Below, piece after piece: positions 15,635 to 23,139 of a stretch of DNA of 38,576 bases (within the stretch, counting starts at the first letter, position 1; every line of letters starts with the position of its first letter). This DNA is from Fibrobacteria bacterium GUT307 (lineage in GTDB: Bacteria; Fibrobacterota; Fibrobacteria; Fibrobacterales; Fibrobacteraceae), in contig LIUI01000018.1 of assembly GCA_001462235.1 (NCBI GenBank), positions 1-38,576 of the forward strand, read 5' to 3'. A program made the position numbers and the translations under genes. Below the pieces are notes generated by a model. The model was given only the letters and a program-made list of their open reading frames with translations, was not told the DNA's origin and ran no database searches.

Positions 15635-16324
15635 AACCTTTCCAAACCTACGTTGCCTGGTTTTGTAAAACTCCACGGCTTTTGCAAAATCTTCTTTTGT
15701 AAAATCCGGCCATAGAACATCGCTTACAAAGAATTCGCTGTAAGCTGCTTGCCATAGCAGATAATTTGAAAGGCGATATTCGCCGCCTGTGCGTATCACT
15801 AAATCCGGGTCTGGCGCGCCTTGCAAATATAGATGCTTGGCAAATTCCGCTTCGTCTAAGGTTTCTATGTTCAGTTCGCCTTTCTTTGTGAGTTCTGCTA
15901 TTTTACGTGCGGCATCTACAATTTCCATCCTTCCGCCGTAAGATATAGCTAGGTTCAACTGCATCCCTGAGTTTAGAGAGGTTTTGTCTATTGCTTCTTG
16001 TAATTTTTTGCGGGGCTTTTCTGGTAGTTTGCTAAGATTGCCTATCACTTTTAATGTTACATTTTTTTCCATTAAATGAGGCAATTCCTGGGCAACCATT
16101 TCTACTAGGAGGTTCATCAAGTACTCCACTTCTATTTTTGGGCGTTGCCAATTTTCCGAGCTGAATACAAAAAGCGTTAGGTGTTCCAATTTTAAGTCCA
16201 CACCCGCTTCTACGGTTGCCACGGTAGCTTTTGTGCCTTGCCTATGCCCCAAAAAACGCTCAAGCCCCCTGCTTTTTGCCCAGCGCCCATTGCCATCCAT
16301 TATCACGGCTATATGCTTAAGCAT
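15629..16324 (-). CDS. uppS: Di-trans,poly-cis-undecaprenyl diphosphate synthase
   Basis: A 231-residue cis-prenyltransferase that condenses isopentenyl diphosphate onto farnesyl diphosphate to make the undecaprenyl carrier for peptidoglycan and polysaccharide. The signature HIAVIMDGNGRWAKSRG carries the catalytic D10. FSSENWQRP, the GGRMEIVDA segment and RTGGEYRLSNYLLWQ, ending in LWPDF, are family hallmarks. The second motif has RTGGE where RTSGE is usual. The start overlaps the glyA stop by 8 bases, so it is the distal gene of the zinc-finger protein-folC-glyA-uppS run. Confidence 0.95.
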   Translation of the reverse strand: MLKHIAVIMDGNGRWAKSRGLERFLGHRQGTKATVATVEAGVDLKLEHLTLFVFSSENWQRPKIEVEYLMNLLVEMVAQELPHLMEKNVTLKVIGNLSKLPEKPRKKLQEAIDKTSLNSGMQLNLAISYGGRMEIVDAARKIAELTKKGELNIETLDEAEFAKHLYLQGAPDPDLVIRTGGEYRLSNYLLWQAAYSEFFVSDVLWPDFTKEDFAKAVEFYKTRQRRFGKVL

Positions 16325-17552
16325 ACAATGGGTATTTCCTGCAAAGTTCCAAAATATTTTCTCTTATGCTTTTAAGTTTTGCTTCGTCGCTATGGTTTTC
16401 AATAGTATCCACTATGAATTTTGCAACTATGCGAGTGCTTGCAACATCAAAGCCTCTGGTTGTTATTGCCGCTGTTCCCAAACGCACACCAGAAGGGTCC
16501 ATGGGTTTGCGTGGGTCAAATGGAATTGTTGAGCGGCTTGTGGAAATGCCGGCTATGTCTAAAACACGCTCGGCTTCTTTGCCAGAAATGCCTTTGCTTG
16601 TAACATCTACAACCATTAAATGATTGTCCGTTCCATCGGATATTATTTTTAACCCGGCATCCATAAGTTCGGCTGCCATTACCTTAGCATTTTCAATTAC
16701 TTTCTTAGCATAAGCTTGGAATTCCGGTTGCAATGCTTCGTGAAAAGCTACCGCCATTGCTGCTGTTGCATGGTCGTGGGGGCCCCCCTGCATACCAGGG
16801 AATACCGCTTTGTCTATGGCTTTTGCAAATGGCTCTTTGCACATTATTATTGCACCGCGAGGGCCTCTAAGGGTTTTGTGTGTTGTTGTGCTTACAATGT
16901 CAAAATACGGGACAGGGCTTTCTATAGCTTTGCCCGCGATCAAGCCTGCTATGTGGGCTATATCTGCAAAGGTTATCGCTCCAATTTCGTCTGCTATTTC
17001 CTTGAATTTTTTCCAGTCTAAACTTCTGCTGTATGCAGAGAAACCTGCCAAAATCATTTTTGGTTTTTCACGCAGGGCAATTTCCCTAACTTTTTCCATA
17101 TCTATTCTGCCTGTTTCCCTATCCACTTGGTATTGGGTAAAATTGTAAAGCATACCGGAAAAATTAACAGGATGCCCGTGAGAAAGATGGCCTCCGTGGT
17201 CTAATTGCAAACCGAGAACTTTGTCCCCTGGTTTTATGGTTGCAAAATAAACCGCCGCATTTGCAGGGCTACCGGAAAGCGGTTGAACATTTACGTGCTC
17301 GCAGCCAAAGAGTTTTTTGCACCTCTCTATTGCAAGTGCCTCCACCTCGTCAATAACCTCGTTGCCGCCATAGTAGCGTTTGCCTATGTAGCCTTCACTG
17401 TATTTATTGGTGAGTGGGCTGCCTAGTGCTTCCATAACCGCTTTTGAAGTATAGTTCTCCGAGGCTATAAGTTCTATTCCGTCTTCTTGACGTTTTGTCT
17501 CTTTGCTTATAAGGCCTAGGACATCAGGGTCTGTTTGGGAAAGAATTTTCAT
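16317..17552 (-). CDS. glyA: Serine hydroxymethyltransferase
   Basis: A 411-residue PLP enzyme that converts serine and tetrahydrofolate to glycine and 5,10-methylenetetrahydrofolate in the cytoplasm. The PLP lysine is K226 in STTTHKTLRGPRG. IELIASENYTS (26-36), the YSEGYIGKRYYGGNE segment and VQPLSGSPANAAV are the classic motifs, and the length is normal. It sits between folC and uppS. A TTTCTATTTT element 6 bases before its ATG lies at the folC 3' end and may provide a separate, leaderless transcript in addition to read-through from upstream. Confidence 0.97.
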   Translation of the reverse strand: MKILSQTDPDVLGLISKETKRQEDGIELIASENYTSKAVMEALGSPLTNKYSEGYIGKRYYGGNEVIDEVEALAIERCKKLFGCEHVNVQPLSGSPANAAVYFATIKPGDKVLGLQLDHGGHLSHGHPVNFSGMLYNFTQYQVDRETGRIDMEKVREIALREKPKMILAGFSAYSRSLDWKKFKEIADEIGAITFADIAHIAGLIAGKAIESPVPYFDIVSTTTHKTLRGPRGAIIMCKEPFAKAIDKAVFPGMQGGPHDHATAAMAVAFHEALQPEFQAYAKKVIENAKVMAAELMDAGLKIISDGTDNHLMVVDVTSKGISGKEAERVLDIAGISTSRSTIPFDPRKPMDPSGVRLGTAAITTRGFDVASTRIVAKFIVDTIENHSDEAKLKSIRENILELCRKYPLYA

Positions 17553-17558
17553 TGTGAG

Positions 17559-17568
17559 AAAATAGAAA
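17559..17568 (-). promoter_or_regulatory. Possible internal promoter of glyA
   Basis: TTTCTATTTT on the minus strand, a weaker version of the recurrent element, with TATTTT ending 6 bases (CTCACA) before the glyA ATG and just upstream of the folC stop. No Shine-Dalgarno intervenes. The spacing repeats that seen for four or five other genes; the match to the -10 consensus is weaker. Confidence 0.4.
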
Positions 17569-17569
17569 T

Positions 17570-18748
17570 TTAAACCAGCTTCCCTTCATTTGGAAAATTG
17601 CGCAAACTCCTGAATTCCCTTAATTCATGGTATTTACCGGAGAGTTCGGAAATTACCTTTCCTACCAGGTAAAGCGAGCCGGTTATTAAAATCGGTTTTT
17701 GGATTTTATTGCTAAATGGCATTACCTTGATTTTCAATTTCTTGCAAATTTCGCAAATTTCTTTTGGACTTCTGGCTCTTGGATTTTCCATTTGCACAGG
17801 ATAGCAAACCGATATATGCGGCTTTAATGCTTTGAGAACACCAAAAGTATCTTTGTCTTTTAGCGAGGCAAATATGCAGGGCAAGGGCGGAATGTTTTTT
17901 TCCTTTAAGCATTTTGCCAAAATCTTTGCCGCCGCAGGATTATGCGCTCCGTCTAAGATATAATTTTTTACCACTTGCATTCTGCCATGCCATATAGCAT
18001 TTTTGAGCGCAGTCCTTGCTATTATTTTACTGAACTTTGTGCCAAGGAATTCCTTTGCTATAGCCCAAGCCAGCTCTGCATTTTTAATATGAATTTTTCC
18101 AAAGTTTTTAACCTGCAATTCCGGCTTGATTTTTTTTGCCCTTATGTGCCAGGGGCATTTTGCCAAAAGTTTTTTTGGCAAGTTTCCTAAAATGAGAGTT
18201 GCGCCTTTTTTTAATATGCCAAGTTTTTCCTTTAAAATTTTTTCTTCCGTGTTGCCCAGCAACTCGGTATGCTCCAGCGAGATGCTTGTTATTGCGGCTA
18301 TATTGCCGTTTGCGATTTTTGTGCTATCTAGCCTGCCACCTAAGCCCGCTTCTAAAACGGCTGCTTGCACTTTATTTTTTTTGAACCATATAAAAGCAGC
18401 TATTGTTAAGGTTTCAAAATAAGATGGTTCTATATTTGCGGTTTTTGCAGCATGTTCTATTTGCAAAAGAATGGAATCCAATTCCCTTTGAGAAATTATT
18501 TTTCCGTTTATTCTAAATCTTTCCCTTACACTCACCAAATGCGGGCTTGTGAAAAGCCCGGTAATAACCCCGTGCGCTTGCAAAATACCTGCTAAATAAA
18601 GAGCCGTGCCGCCCTTGCCGTTTGTGCCGGCTATGTGAATGCTCTCAAAACTTTTTTGCGGATTTCCGAGTTCATTGCACAAGGTTTTTATATTGCGCAA
18701 ACCTTTGGAAATGCCAAGCGGAATTCTGGACAAAAGATATTCGGGCAT
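17570..18748 (-). CDS. folC: Folylpolyglutamate synthase / dihydrofolate synthase
   Basis: A 392-residue Mur-ligase-fold enzyme that adds glutamates to folates, and in many bacteria also makes dihydrofolate from dihydropteroate. The ATP loop is GTNGKGGT (41-48; GTNGKGST is usual), followed by GLFTSPHLVSVRERFRING, the AAVLEAGLGGRLDSTK motif, SLEHTELLG and the C-terminal LDGAHNP. The length is slightly below typical FolC (about 420). The start lies 4 bases after the zinc-finger protein stop with no visible Shine-Dalgarno, so translational coupling is likely. With glyA downstream this forms a small folate cluster. Confidence 0.93.
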   Translation of the reverse strand: MPEYLLSRIPLGISKGLRNIKTLCNELGNPQKSFESIHIAGTNGKGGTALYLAGILQAHGVITGLFTSPHLVSVRERFRINGKIISQRELDSILLQIEHAAKTANIEPSYFETLTIAAFIWFKKNKVQAAVLEAGLGGRLDSTKIANGNIAAITSISLEHTELLGNTEEKILKEKLGILKKGATLILGNLPKKLLAKCPWHIRAKKIKPELQVKNFGKIHIKNAELAWAIAKEFLGTKFSKIIARTALKNAIWHGRMQVVKNYILDGAHNPAAAKILAKCLKEKNIPPLPCIFASLKDKDTFGVLKALKPHISVCYPVQMENPRARSPKEICEICKKLKIKVMPFSNKIQKPILITGSLYLVGKVISELSGKYHELREFRSLRNFPNEGKLV

Positions 18749-18752
18749 TTAT

Positions 18753-19403
18753 TCAGGGACTAAATCCTGCGGCCTCTTCTTCTGCCGCTGCAAGCAAAGC
18801 CTCTTCCAATTCCAAACTATCCATGTCGCCTAACGCGTTTTCTATATCGTCTTCGTCTATGTCGCTCCTGCTTCCTATGGATTTTTCCATTGAACGGCGC
18901 ATGAGTTCTATTTGAGCTTCAGAGAATACTCCCTCTTTGGATTGCCCAAGGCTAAGCAGCATGGCGCATTCCGTGCAATATCCCAGCGATCTGTCCACAT
19001 AATATTTTGCATCAACATTATTTGTGTTGCATTTAACGCATACCTGGCCCTCACAGCCCTCAAAGAAGGTTCTGTTTTCGTATTCCAATTGCTGCGAGAG
19101 AAGCTCTACTAAATTTCTGCTATCTAGGGAGCCGCTTACCTTTGGGCGGCTGCTTACCGTTGGCCTTTCCGTCAATTTTTGCTGTACAAAATGTTTGACT
19201 GTGCCGTCTTCTTTCTCAATATCAAAAAAGAAAGGTACTTTCAAAAACTTAGCACCTTGAATCAGCAATAGGGACTCAACAGGCTTTGCTTGCGTTTTTG
19301 CTTGTTTTACCTCTTTTGCCTCTTTTGCTGGCGGGCGGGCTTTCTTGGCTTTGGTCGTTTCTTTGCTTTCGGTTTTTTTCGCTACTGGCTTTTTGCTTGG
19401 CAT
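18753..19403 (-). CDS. Hypothetical protein with four-Cys zinc finger and Lys/Ala-rich tail
   Basis: A 216-residue protein that I cannot assign. The N-terminal 45 residues are almost all Lys, Ala, Glu, Pro and Thr and probably disordered. The middle holds two CxxC pairs (CVKC and CTEC) 17 residues apart, a treble-clef or ribbon-like zinc site. The C-terminus is acidic and helical (ALGDMDSLELEEALLAAAEEEAAG). The layout recalls DksA/TraR-type proteins, but the DksA motif sequence around the cysteines is absent. It lies between the cyclophilin and folC, on the same strand with short gaps. A nucleic-acid-linked or regulatory role is a guess. Confidence 0.75.
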   Translation of the reverse strand: MPSKKPVAKKTESKETTKAKKARPPAKEAKEVKQAKTQAKPVESLLLIQGAKFLKVPFFFDIEKEDGTVKHFVQQKLTERPTVSSRPKVSGSLDSRNLVELLSQQLEYENRTFFEGCEGQVCVKCNTNNVDAKYYVDRSLGYCTECAMLLSLGQSKEGVFSEAQIELMRRSMEKSIGSRSDIDEDDIENALGDMDSLELEEALLAAAEEEAAGFSP

Positions 19404-19416
19404 AGAATTCCCATCT

Positions 19417-19944
19417 TTATTTTGTTTCCACTATTTTCACACTGATAATAGGGTCATAAGGTTCTATGCGATAAACCGCATCTAAGCCGCTTTCTACCGT
19501 GCCAAAGATTGTGTGCTTGCCGTCTAAGTGAGGTTGCTCCCACTGTACAATGAAGAATTGCGAGCCACCTGTGTTAGCTCCAGAATTTGCCATGGAAACT
19601 GTCCCAGCAACGTGCTTTAGGCCATTTGTTTCATCGTCTATGGTGTAGCCGGGGCCACCGGTGCCATTGCCGTTTGGGTCCCCACCCTGCACAACAAAGC
19701 GCTGGATTACCCTGTGGAAAGGAAGCCCGTTGTAAAAGCCCTGGTTTGCCAGGTCTATAAAGTTTGCCACGGTATTTGGAGCCTCTTTGAAGAGCAAATT
19801 TACAGCAATTTGCCCCTCATGGGTTTCTATTATGGCTTGGATTTTTTGAATGCCATCGTAGTTTTTGTCAAAAACCTTGCCTGCGGCAAAGGCAGAACCC
19901 GCAAAAAGGGATAGAAGCAACGTGAAAGTGAAAAATTTGCGCAT
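19417..19944 (-). CDS. Exported cyclophilin-type peptidyl-prolyl isomerase
   Basis: A 175-residue protein with a signal peptide ([20 protein letters not shown]) and one cyclophilin domain. [39 protein letters not shown] and HTIFGTV are the active-site motifs; the R, F and Q residues of [14 protein letters not shown] are conserved, so it should be active in folding exported proteins in the periplasm. Its TATATT promoter element ends 6 bases before the ATG, without a Shine-Dalgarno, so its message is probably leaderless. The next gene on the same strand begins 13 bases after the stop. Confidence 0.93.
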   Translation of the reverse strand: MRKFFTFTLLLSLFAGSAFAAGKVFDKNYDGIQKIQAIIETHEGQIAVNLLFKEAPNTVANFIDLANQGFYNGLPFHRVIQRFVVQGGDPNGNGTGGPGYTIDDETNGLKHVAGTVSMANSGANTGGSQFFIVQWEQPHLDGKHTIFGTVESGLDAVYRIEPYDPIISVKIVETK

Positions 19945-19950
19945 ATAGGG

Positions 19951-19960
19951 AATATAGAAA
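19951..19960 (-). promoter_or_regulatory. TTTCTATATT promoter element of the cyclophilin gene
   Basis: Minus-strand TTTCTATATT; TATATT is followed by six bases (CCCTAT) and the ATG at 19944. The predicted transcription start falls on or beside the A of the ATG. No Shine-Dalgarno is possible in the six bases. No consensus -35 at 17 nt. It lies immediately downstream of the transporter stop codon. Confidence 0.6.
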
Positions 19961-19961
19961 A

Positions 19962-20579
19962 TTATCGCTCTATCTTCCTGAGTTTCTTTACCACCAGGAT
20001 AGTGACTGGCAAAAGGACAATTTCATAAAGAATTTTTATTCCCCATTGCGATGGAATAACCGCATAAGAAAAAAGCGGAGTTCCCCAAAAAGCCATTGTG
20101 ATGAACACAAAGCTATCCACAGCATTGCCCGCCATAGAAGAGACAATTGCCCGCACCCCAAAACGCTTTTGCCCCTGCCGCTCCTTCATTTTTTTGAATA
20201 TAACATCATTTACAAAATCGCCTGCCATATATGCTGCTAGGCTCGCAACCAAAATTCTCCATGTTCCGCCAAGGGTTGCCTCAAAAGCTTTTTGCGCTTC
20301 TTCGCTCCAAAAAGGCGCCCCAGGCATAAAAATAGCCAGTTTGAAAAATGCCACCATCAGCAGGTTTGCACCAAAGGCATACCAAGCGGTTATGCGGCTG
20401 GCTCTATACCCGTAAACCTCGCTAAAAACATCGGATAAAATATAGGTAATGGGAAACACAAGCACTGCCGCCGGGACAATCAAAGAACCTAGGCTAATCA
20501 TCTTGGCCGCAATTATATTGCTAACCAACATGGCTGTTATAAACAAAACACACAGTTTGGTAAAAAGAGGAGAAGACAT
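19962..20579 (-). CDS. yhhQ: Queuosine precursor transporter (YhhQ/QPTR family)
   Basis: A 205-residue inner-membrane protein with about six hydrophobic helices. The hallmark [22 protein letters not shown] is that of the YhhQ/COG1738 family, which imports queuosine precursors (preQ0/preQ1) for tRNA modification. The start MSSPLFTKL is chosen because the family starts there, and because a TTTCTAAATT element ends 10 bases upstream; a longer frame would run into the divergent promoter and glycosyltransferase gene. The short leader leaves no room for a preQ1 riboswitch, so control, if any, lies elsewhere. Confidence 0.9.
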   Translation of the reverse strand: MSSPLFTKLCVLFITAMLVSNIIAAKMISLGSLIVPAAVLVFPITYILSDVFSEVYGYRASRITAWYAFGANLLMVAFFKLAIFMPGAPFWSEEAQKAFEATLGGTWRILVASLAAYMAGDFVNDVIFKKMKERQGQKRFGVRAIVSSMAGNAVDSFVFITMAFWGTPLFSYAVIPSQWGIKILYEIVLLPVTILVVKKLRKIER

Positions 20580-20589
20580 TCCACAAAAC

Positions 20590-20599
20590 AATTTAGAAA
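20590..20599 (-). promoter_or_regulatory. TTTCTAAATT promoter element of the transporter gene
   Basis: Minus-strand TTTCTAAATT with -10 TAAATT ending 10 bases before the ATG at 20579; leader of roughly 4 bases and no strong Shine-Dalgarno. It is directly adjacent to the plus-strand TTTCTATATT at 20600-20609, so the two motifs form an inverted pair and the two polymerases would compete for the site. Confidence 0.55.
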
Positions 20600-20609
20600 T
20601 TTCTATATT
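20600..20609 (+). promoter_or_regulatory. TTTCTATATT promoter element of the GT9-like gene
   Basis: Plus-strand TTTCTATATT, with TATATT followed by 9 bases and the ATG at 20619, and no Shine-Dalgarno. The expected start of transcription is 2-3 bases from the ATG. It abuts the opposing element of the transporter gene. Confidence 0.6.
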
Positions 20610-20618
20610 TCTAAAACG

Positions 20619-21686
20619 ATGTCTCCCTTGCCTTTTGCTAAAAAGTTTCGTTGGTTCTTTATGCGCTTCCTTTCTGCGGAACAACTGAGGCGTTGGTTTG
20701 AAAAACGGAGTGGCGGCAAAAGCGAGATGTTTCAATATAAACCAGACATTTCAAATTGCCAAAAAGTGGTTATATTCCTGCCCTTGGAGCAGGATAAGTT
20801 TTTTGTTTTTTTGCCCTTTGCCGTGGCACTTTCGGAAAAGCGGGGCCAAGACGATTTTTTAATAGTCACAGACGAAAACAACCGATATATCCTAAGAGCC
20901 TTAGGTTTGGAATGGAATTGCCTTTTTTACCACGGCGCAACAATGCTATACGGAGAAGACGATTTTTTTGAAACAGAAAAAAGAATACGGGAACAGAAAT
21001 GGGATTTATGCCTTTTTTTGCAAGATAAAGCTACACTCCCCCACCTTTACCTAGCAAGGGTAACCCGGGCACCCTACCGCCTAGGCATAAAGCAGGAATT
21101 TCCATTCTTGAACATAACCTTAAAAAATTCCTCCAACAGCGAAAATATTTATGCAAATAGGAGTTTTCTCTACAAAACATTTTTGATAGACCCAGAAAAG
21201 GCAGAAAAAACGGGCATCCAAGCTACGCAAAAAAACGAAAGGCAGGATTTTAATTCAAGGCTATCTACATCAAACACCTTATTGCTAAATCTGGAGCCGC
21301 CGGTTGAAGGTGAACCTTGGGAAGAAAGCGAGGTCTTTTCCATTTTCAAGGCCTTTCAATCTAGGTGGCGTTTGATTACCATAGCGGCAACCAACAAACA
21401 GTTTGAACCGTATTATAAGGTTATGGAAGAATTGGATATAAGGAGCAATCCGGTTTTTTTGCATTCGGAATCCATATTCAGTGTGTTAAGGCAATACCCT
21501 GCCATAATAACACTTAACTCCGTGCATTCCCATTTGTTTTTGAATTTGAGCAACATAAAAGTCCTTATGCTTGAACAAGATAATGACTACGACATCCCAA
21601 ACAACCAGAGAATGATAAAGTTTAGCCGGCTGGGGAATTTTTATTCCTTTTCTAAACTAGCTACGGATTTTGTGGTTGCAAAATGA
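20619..21686 (+). CDS. Glycosyltransferase family 9-like protein (heptosyltransferase-like)
   Basis: A 355-residue protein with the two-Rossmann-domain layout of heptosyltransferases: an N-terminal part with FLPLEQDKFFVFLPFAVALS and a predicted acceptor side, then a C-terminal half starting near TLLLNLEPP and containing WRLITIAATNK and the SVLRQYPAIITLNSVHSHL segment. The latter corresponds to the conserved region where GT9 enzymes carry a Thr/Ser-x-x-x-His donor-sugar motif. Similarity is weak, so a role in lipopolysaccharide or other envelope glycan synthesis is tentative. The ATG start is supported by the promoter element 9 bases upstream. Its stop overlaps the ispH start as ATGA. Confidence 0.65.
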   Translation: MSPLPFAKKFRWFFMRFLSAEQLRRWFEKRSGGKSEMFQYKPDISNCQKVVIFLPLEQDKFFVFLPFAVALSEKRGQDDFLIVTDENNRYILRALGLEWNCLFYHGATMLYGEDDFFETEKRIREQKWDLCLFLQDKATLPHLYLARVTRAPYRLGIKQEFPFLNITLKNSSNSENIYANRSFLYKTFLIDPEKAEKTGIQATQKNERQDFNSRLSTSNTLLLNLEPPVEGEPWEESEVFSIFKAFQSRWRLITIAATNKQFEPYYKVMEELDIRSNPVFLHSESIFSVLRQYPAIITLNSVHSHLFLNLSNIKVLMLEQDNDYDIPNNQRMIKFSRLGNFYSFSKLATDFVVAK

Positions 21687-22615
21687 AATGTATTTTAGCA
21701 ACACCTAGAGGCTTTTGCGCTGGTGTTGAACGTGCAATTTTAATGGTTGAAAAATCCATAGAGAAATTTGGCAAGCCCGTTTATGTTAGGCACGAGATTG
21801 TGCATAACCGTTTTGTAGTGGATGGCCTGAGAAAAGCCGGAGCTATTTTTGTTGAGAATTTATCTGAGGTGCCGGCAGGGGCGGTTGTAATATTTTCTGC
21901 GCACGGAGTAGGCAAGGATACTTACGAGAGCGCAAAAAAACTGCACCTTAAAGTGATAGATGCAACTTGCCCCATTGTGCAATCGGTGCATAAGAGTGCC
22001 ATAAAATATGCAAAATCGGGATGCTCCGTGGTTTTGATAGGTCATCGCGGCCACACAGAAATTGATGGCACTCTGGGGCAGCTTCCGCATGGAGAGATGC
22101 ATTTAATAAGTTCTATTACCGATGTTAAAAAATTGCCCCCAACAGAAAAAAACATAGCCTACCTTACCCAAACCACCCTTTCTACAGAAGAAACCGCAGG
22201 CATAATATCTGCCTTAAAAGAGAGATACCCCGGCATACAAGGTTCAAGAACGGGAAATGTTTGCTATGCAACTACCAATAGGCAAAGCGCAGTCCGCTCA
22301 ATATGCAAAAAAGTGGATTTACTTTTAATAGTAGGTTCCAAAAACTCGAGCAATTCAAACCGTTTAAGAGAACTAGGGGAAGAGCAAAACGTAAGAAGCA
22401 TTTTGGTAGATTCCGTAAAGGATTTGAATAAAGGTATGTTTGCAGGCGTAGATTCCATTGGAATATCCAGCGGCGCAAGCGCGCCAGAATACCTTGTGTT
22501 GGAAATAATAAATTGGCTAAAAGAGCATTTTAACCTTGATGAAATTAAAGAAGAACAAACGGTAAAAGAAATGACAAAATTCCCCTTACCGCCAGAGCTA
22601 GATGCACGAACTTAA
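21683..22615 (+). CDS. ispH: 4-hydroxy-3-methylbut-2-enyl diphosphate reductase
   Basis: A 310-residue iron-sulfur enzyme, the last step of the MEP pathway, making IPP and DMAPP. The three cluster cysteines are C12 (PRGFCAGVERA), C96 (DATCPIVQSVHK) and C194 (GNVCYATTNRQ); conserved histidines appear in HEIVHN, FSAHGV and GHRGHTE. The C-terminal SGASAPEYLV motif is present and the length is normal. It is translationally coupled to the upstream glycosyltransferase and overlaps the convergent lipoprotein gene by 4 bases. It supplies the isoprenoid units that UppS turns into the undecaprenyl carrier. Confidence 0.97.
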   Translation: MKCILATPRGFCAGVERAILMVEKSIEKFGKPVYVRHEIVHNRFVVDGLRKAGAIFVENLSEVPAGAVVIFSAHGVGKDTYESAKKLHLKVIDATCPIVQSVHKSAIKYAKSGCSVVLIGHRGHTEIDGTLGQLPHGEMHLISSITDVKKLPPTEKNIAYLTQTTLSTEETAGIISALKERYPGIQGSRTGNVCYATTNRQSAVRSICKKVDLLLIVGSKNSSNSNRLRELGEEQNVRSILVDSVKDLNKGMFAGVDSIGISSGASAPEYLVLEIINWLKEHFNLDEIKEEQTVKEMTKFPLPPELDART

Positions 22616-23112
22616 TTACTGCCAATATAACGGAATACTTCCGTCAATTCTTTATTTTTTAACACACATCCTGAAAAAGAAGAATAACCAGTGGCAGTTA
22701 CTTTTAATTCGGCACCGTTTTTCTCAACCTTAAATTCCGGCGAAACTGGATACGGTATATAAGCGTTGCAGTCTCCTATTATGCAATTTATTTTTATTGT
22801 GTTTCCATCCAATTTCCATTGCCCTTCTGGAGGTACCTCCGCATCATTGTGAAAAGAGTAGCAACCATCGTAATTGAAATCATCGCAGGAAGTGTCTTTT
22901 TTTGTTAGTTCTAAAATCAAAGTTTCAGATTTAGTGCCCTCAGGGCAGTCTTCCGCGTTAACAATCTCATTCAAACGCCATTTTCCAATAAGGCATTCTT
23001 TAGGTTTAGGTGTTTCTTTGCAATAATCCTCACGTGAAGGCTCTTTTTTATCATCTGAACAAGCAAGAACCGCAAAAGCGGTGAAAGCGAGAAGAAGGTA
23101 GAGTTTTGTCAT
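22612..23112 (-). CDS. Small lipoprotein, lipocalin-like
   Basis: A 166-residue protein with a lipoprotein signal (MTKLYLLLAFTAFAVLAC, lipobox VLAC) and six to eight further cysteines in the mature part. The pattern LIGKWRLNEIVNAEDCP...TLILELTKKDT...GQWKLDGNTIKI resembles lipocalin-like (DUF4923/DUF5004-type) lipoproteins common in FCB bacteria. No enzymatic motif is visible. It stands alone with its own promoter element 7 bases before the ATG and converges on ispH. Function unknown, envelope location likely. Confidence 0.8.
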   Translation of the reverse strand: MTKLYLLLAFTAFAVLACSDDKKEPSREDYCKETPKPKECLIGKWRLNEIVNAEDCPEGTKSETLILELTKKDTSCDDFNYDGCYSFHNDAEVPPEGQWKLDGNTIKINCIIGDCNAYIPYPVSPEFKVEKNGAELKVTATGYSSFSGCVLKNKELTEVFRYIGSN

Positions 23113-23119
23113 GAAAAGT

Positions 23120-23129
23120 AATATAGAAA
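23120..23129 (-). promoter_or_regulatory. TTTCTATATT promoter element of the small lipoprotein
   Basis: Minus-strand TTTCTATATT; TATATT is followed by 7 bases (ACTTTTC) and then the ATG at 23112. No Shine-Dalgarno. Transcription should start at or next to the start codon. It lies 10 bases downstream of the RNase D fusion stop. Confidence 0.6.
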
Positions 23130-23139
23130 TGACTAGCTA

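Noticed and set aside
18753-19403. DksA/TraR identity of the zinc-finger protein
   Set aside because: The cysteine pairs lack the DksA-type surrounding sequence and the coiled-coil tip motif; only the general layout is similar.
20579-20618. A preQ1 riboswitch upstream of the queuosine-precursor transporter
   Set aside because: The predicted leader is only a few bases long; there is no room for an aptamer.
19962-20735. Longer 257-residue reading of the YhhQ transporter
   Set aside because: The extra N-terminus overlaps the divergent promoters and the GT9-like coding region, and family members start at the MSSPLFTKL-like position.
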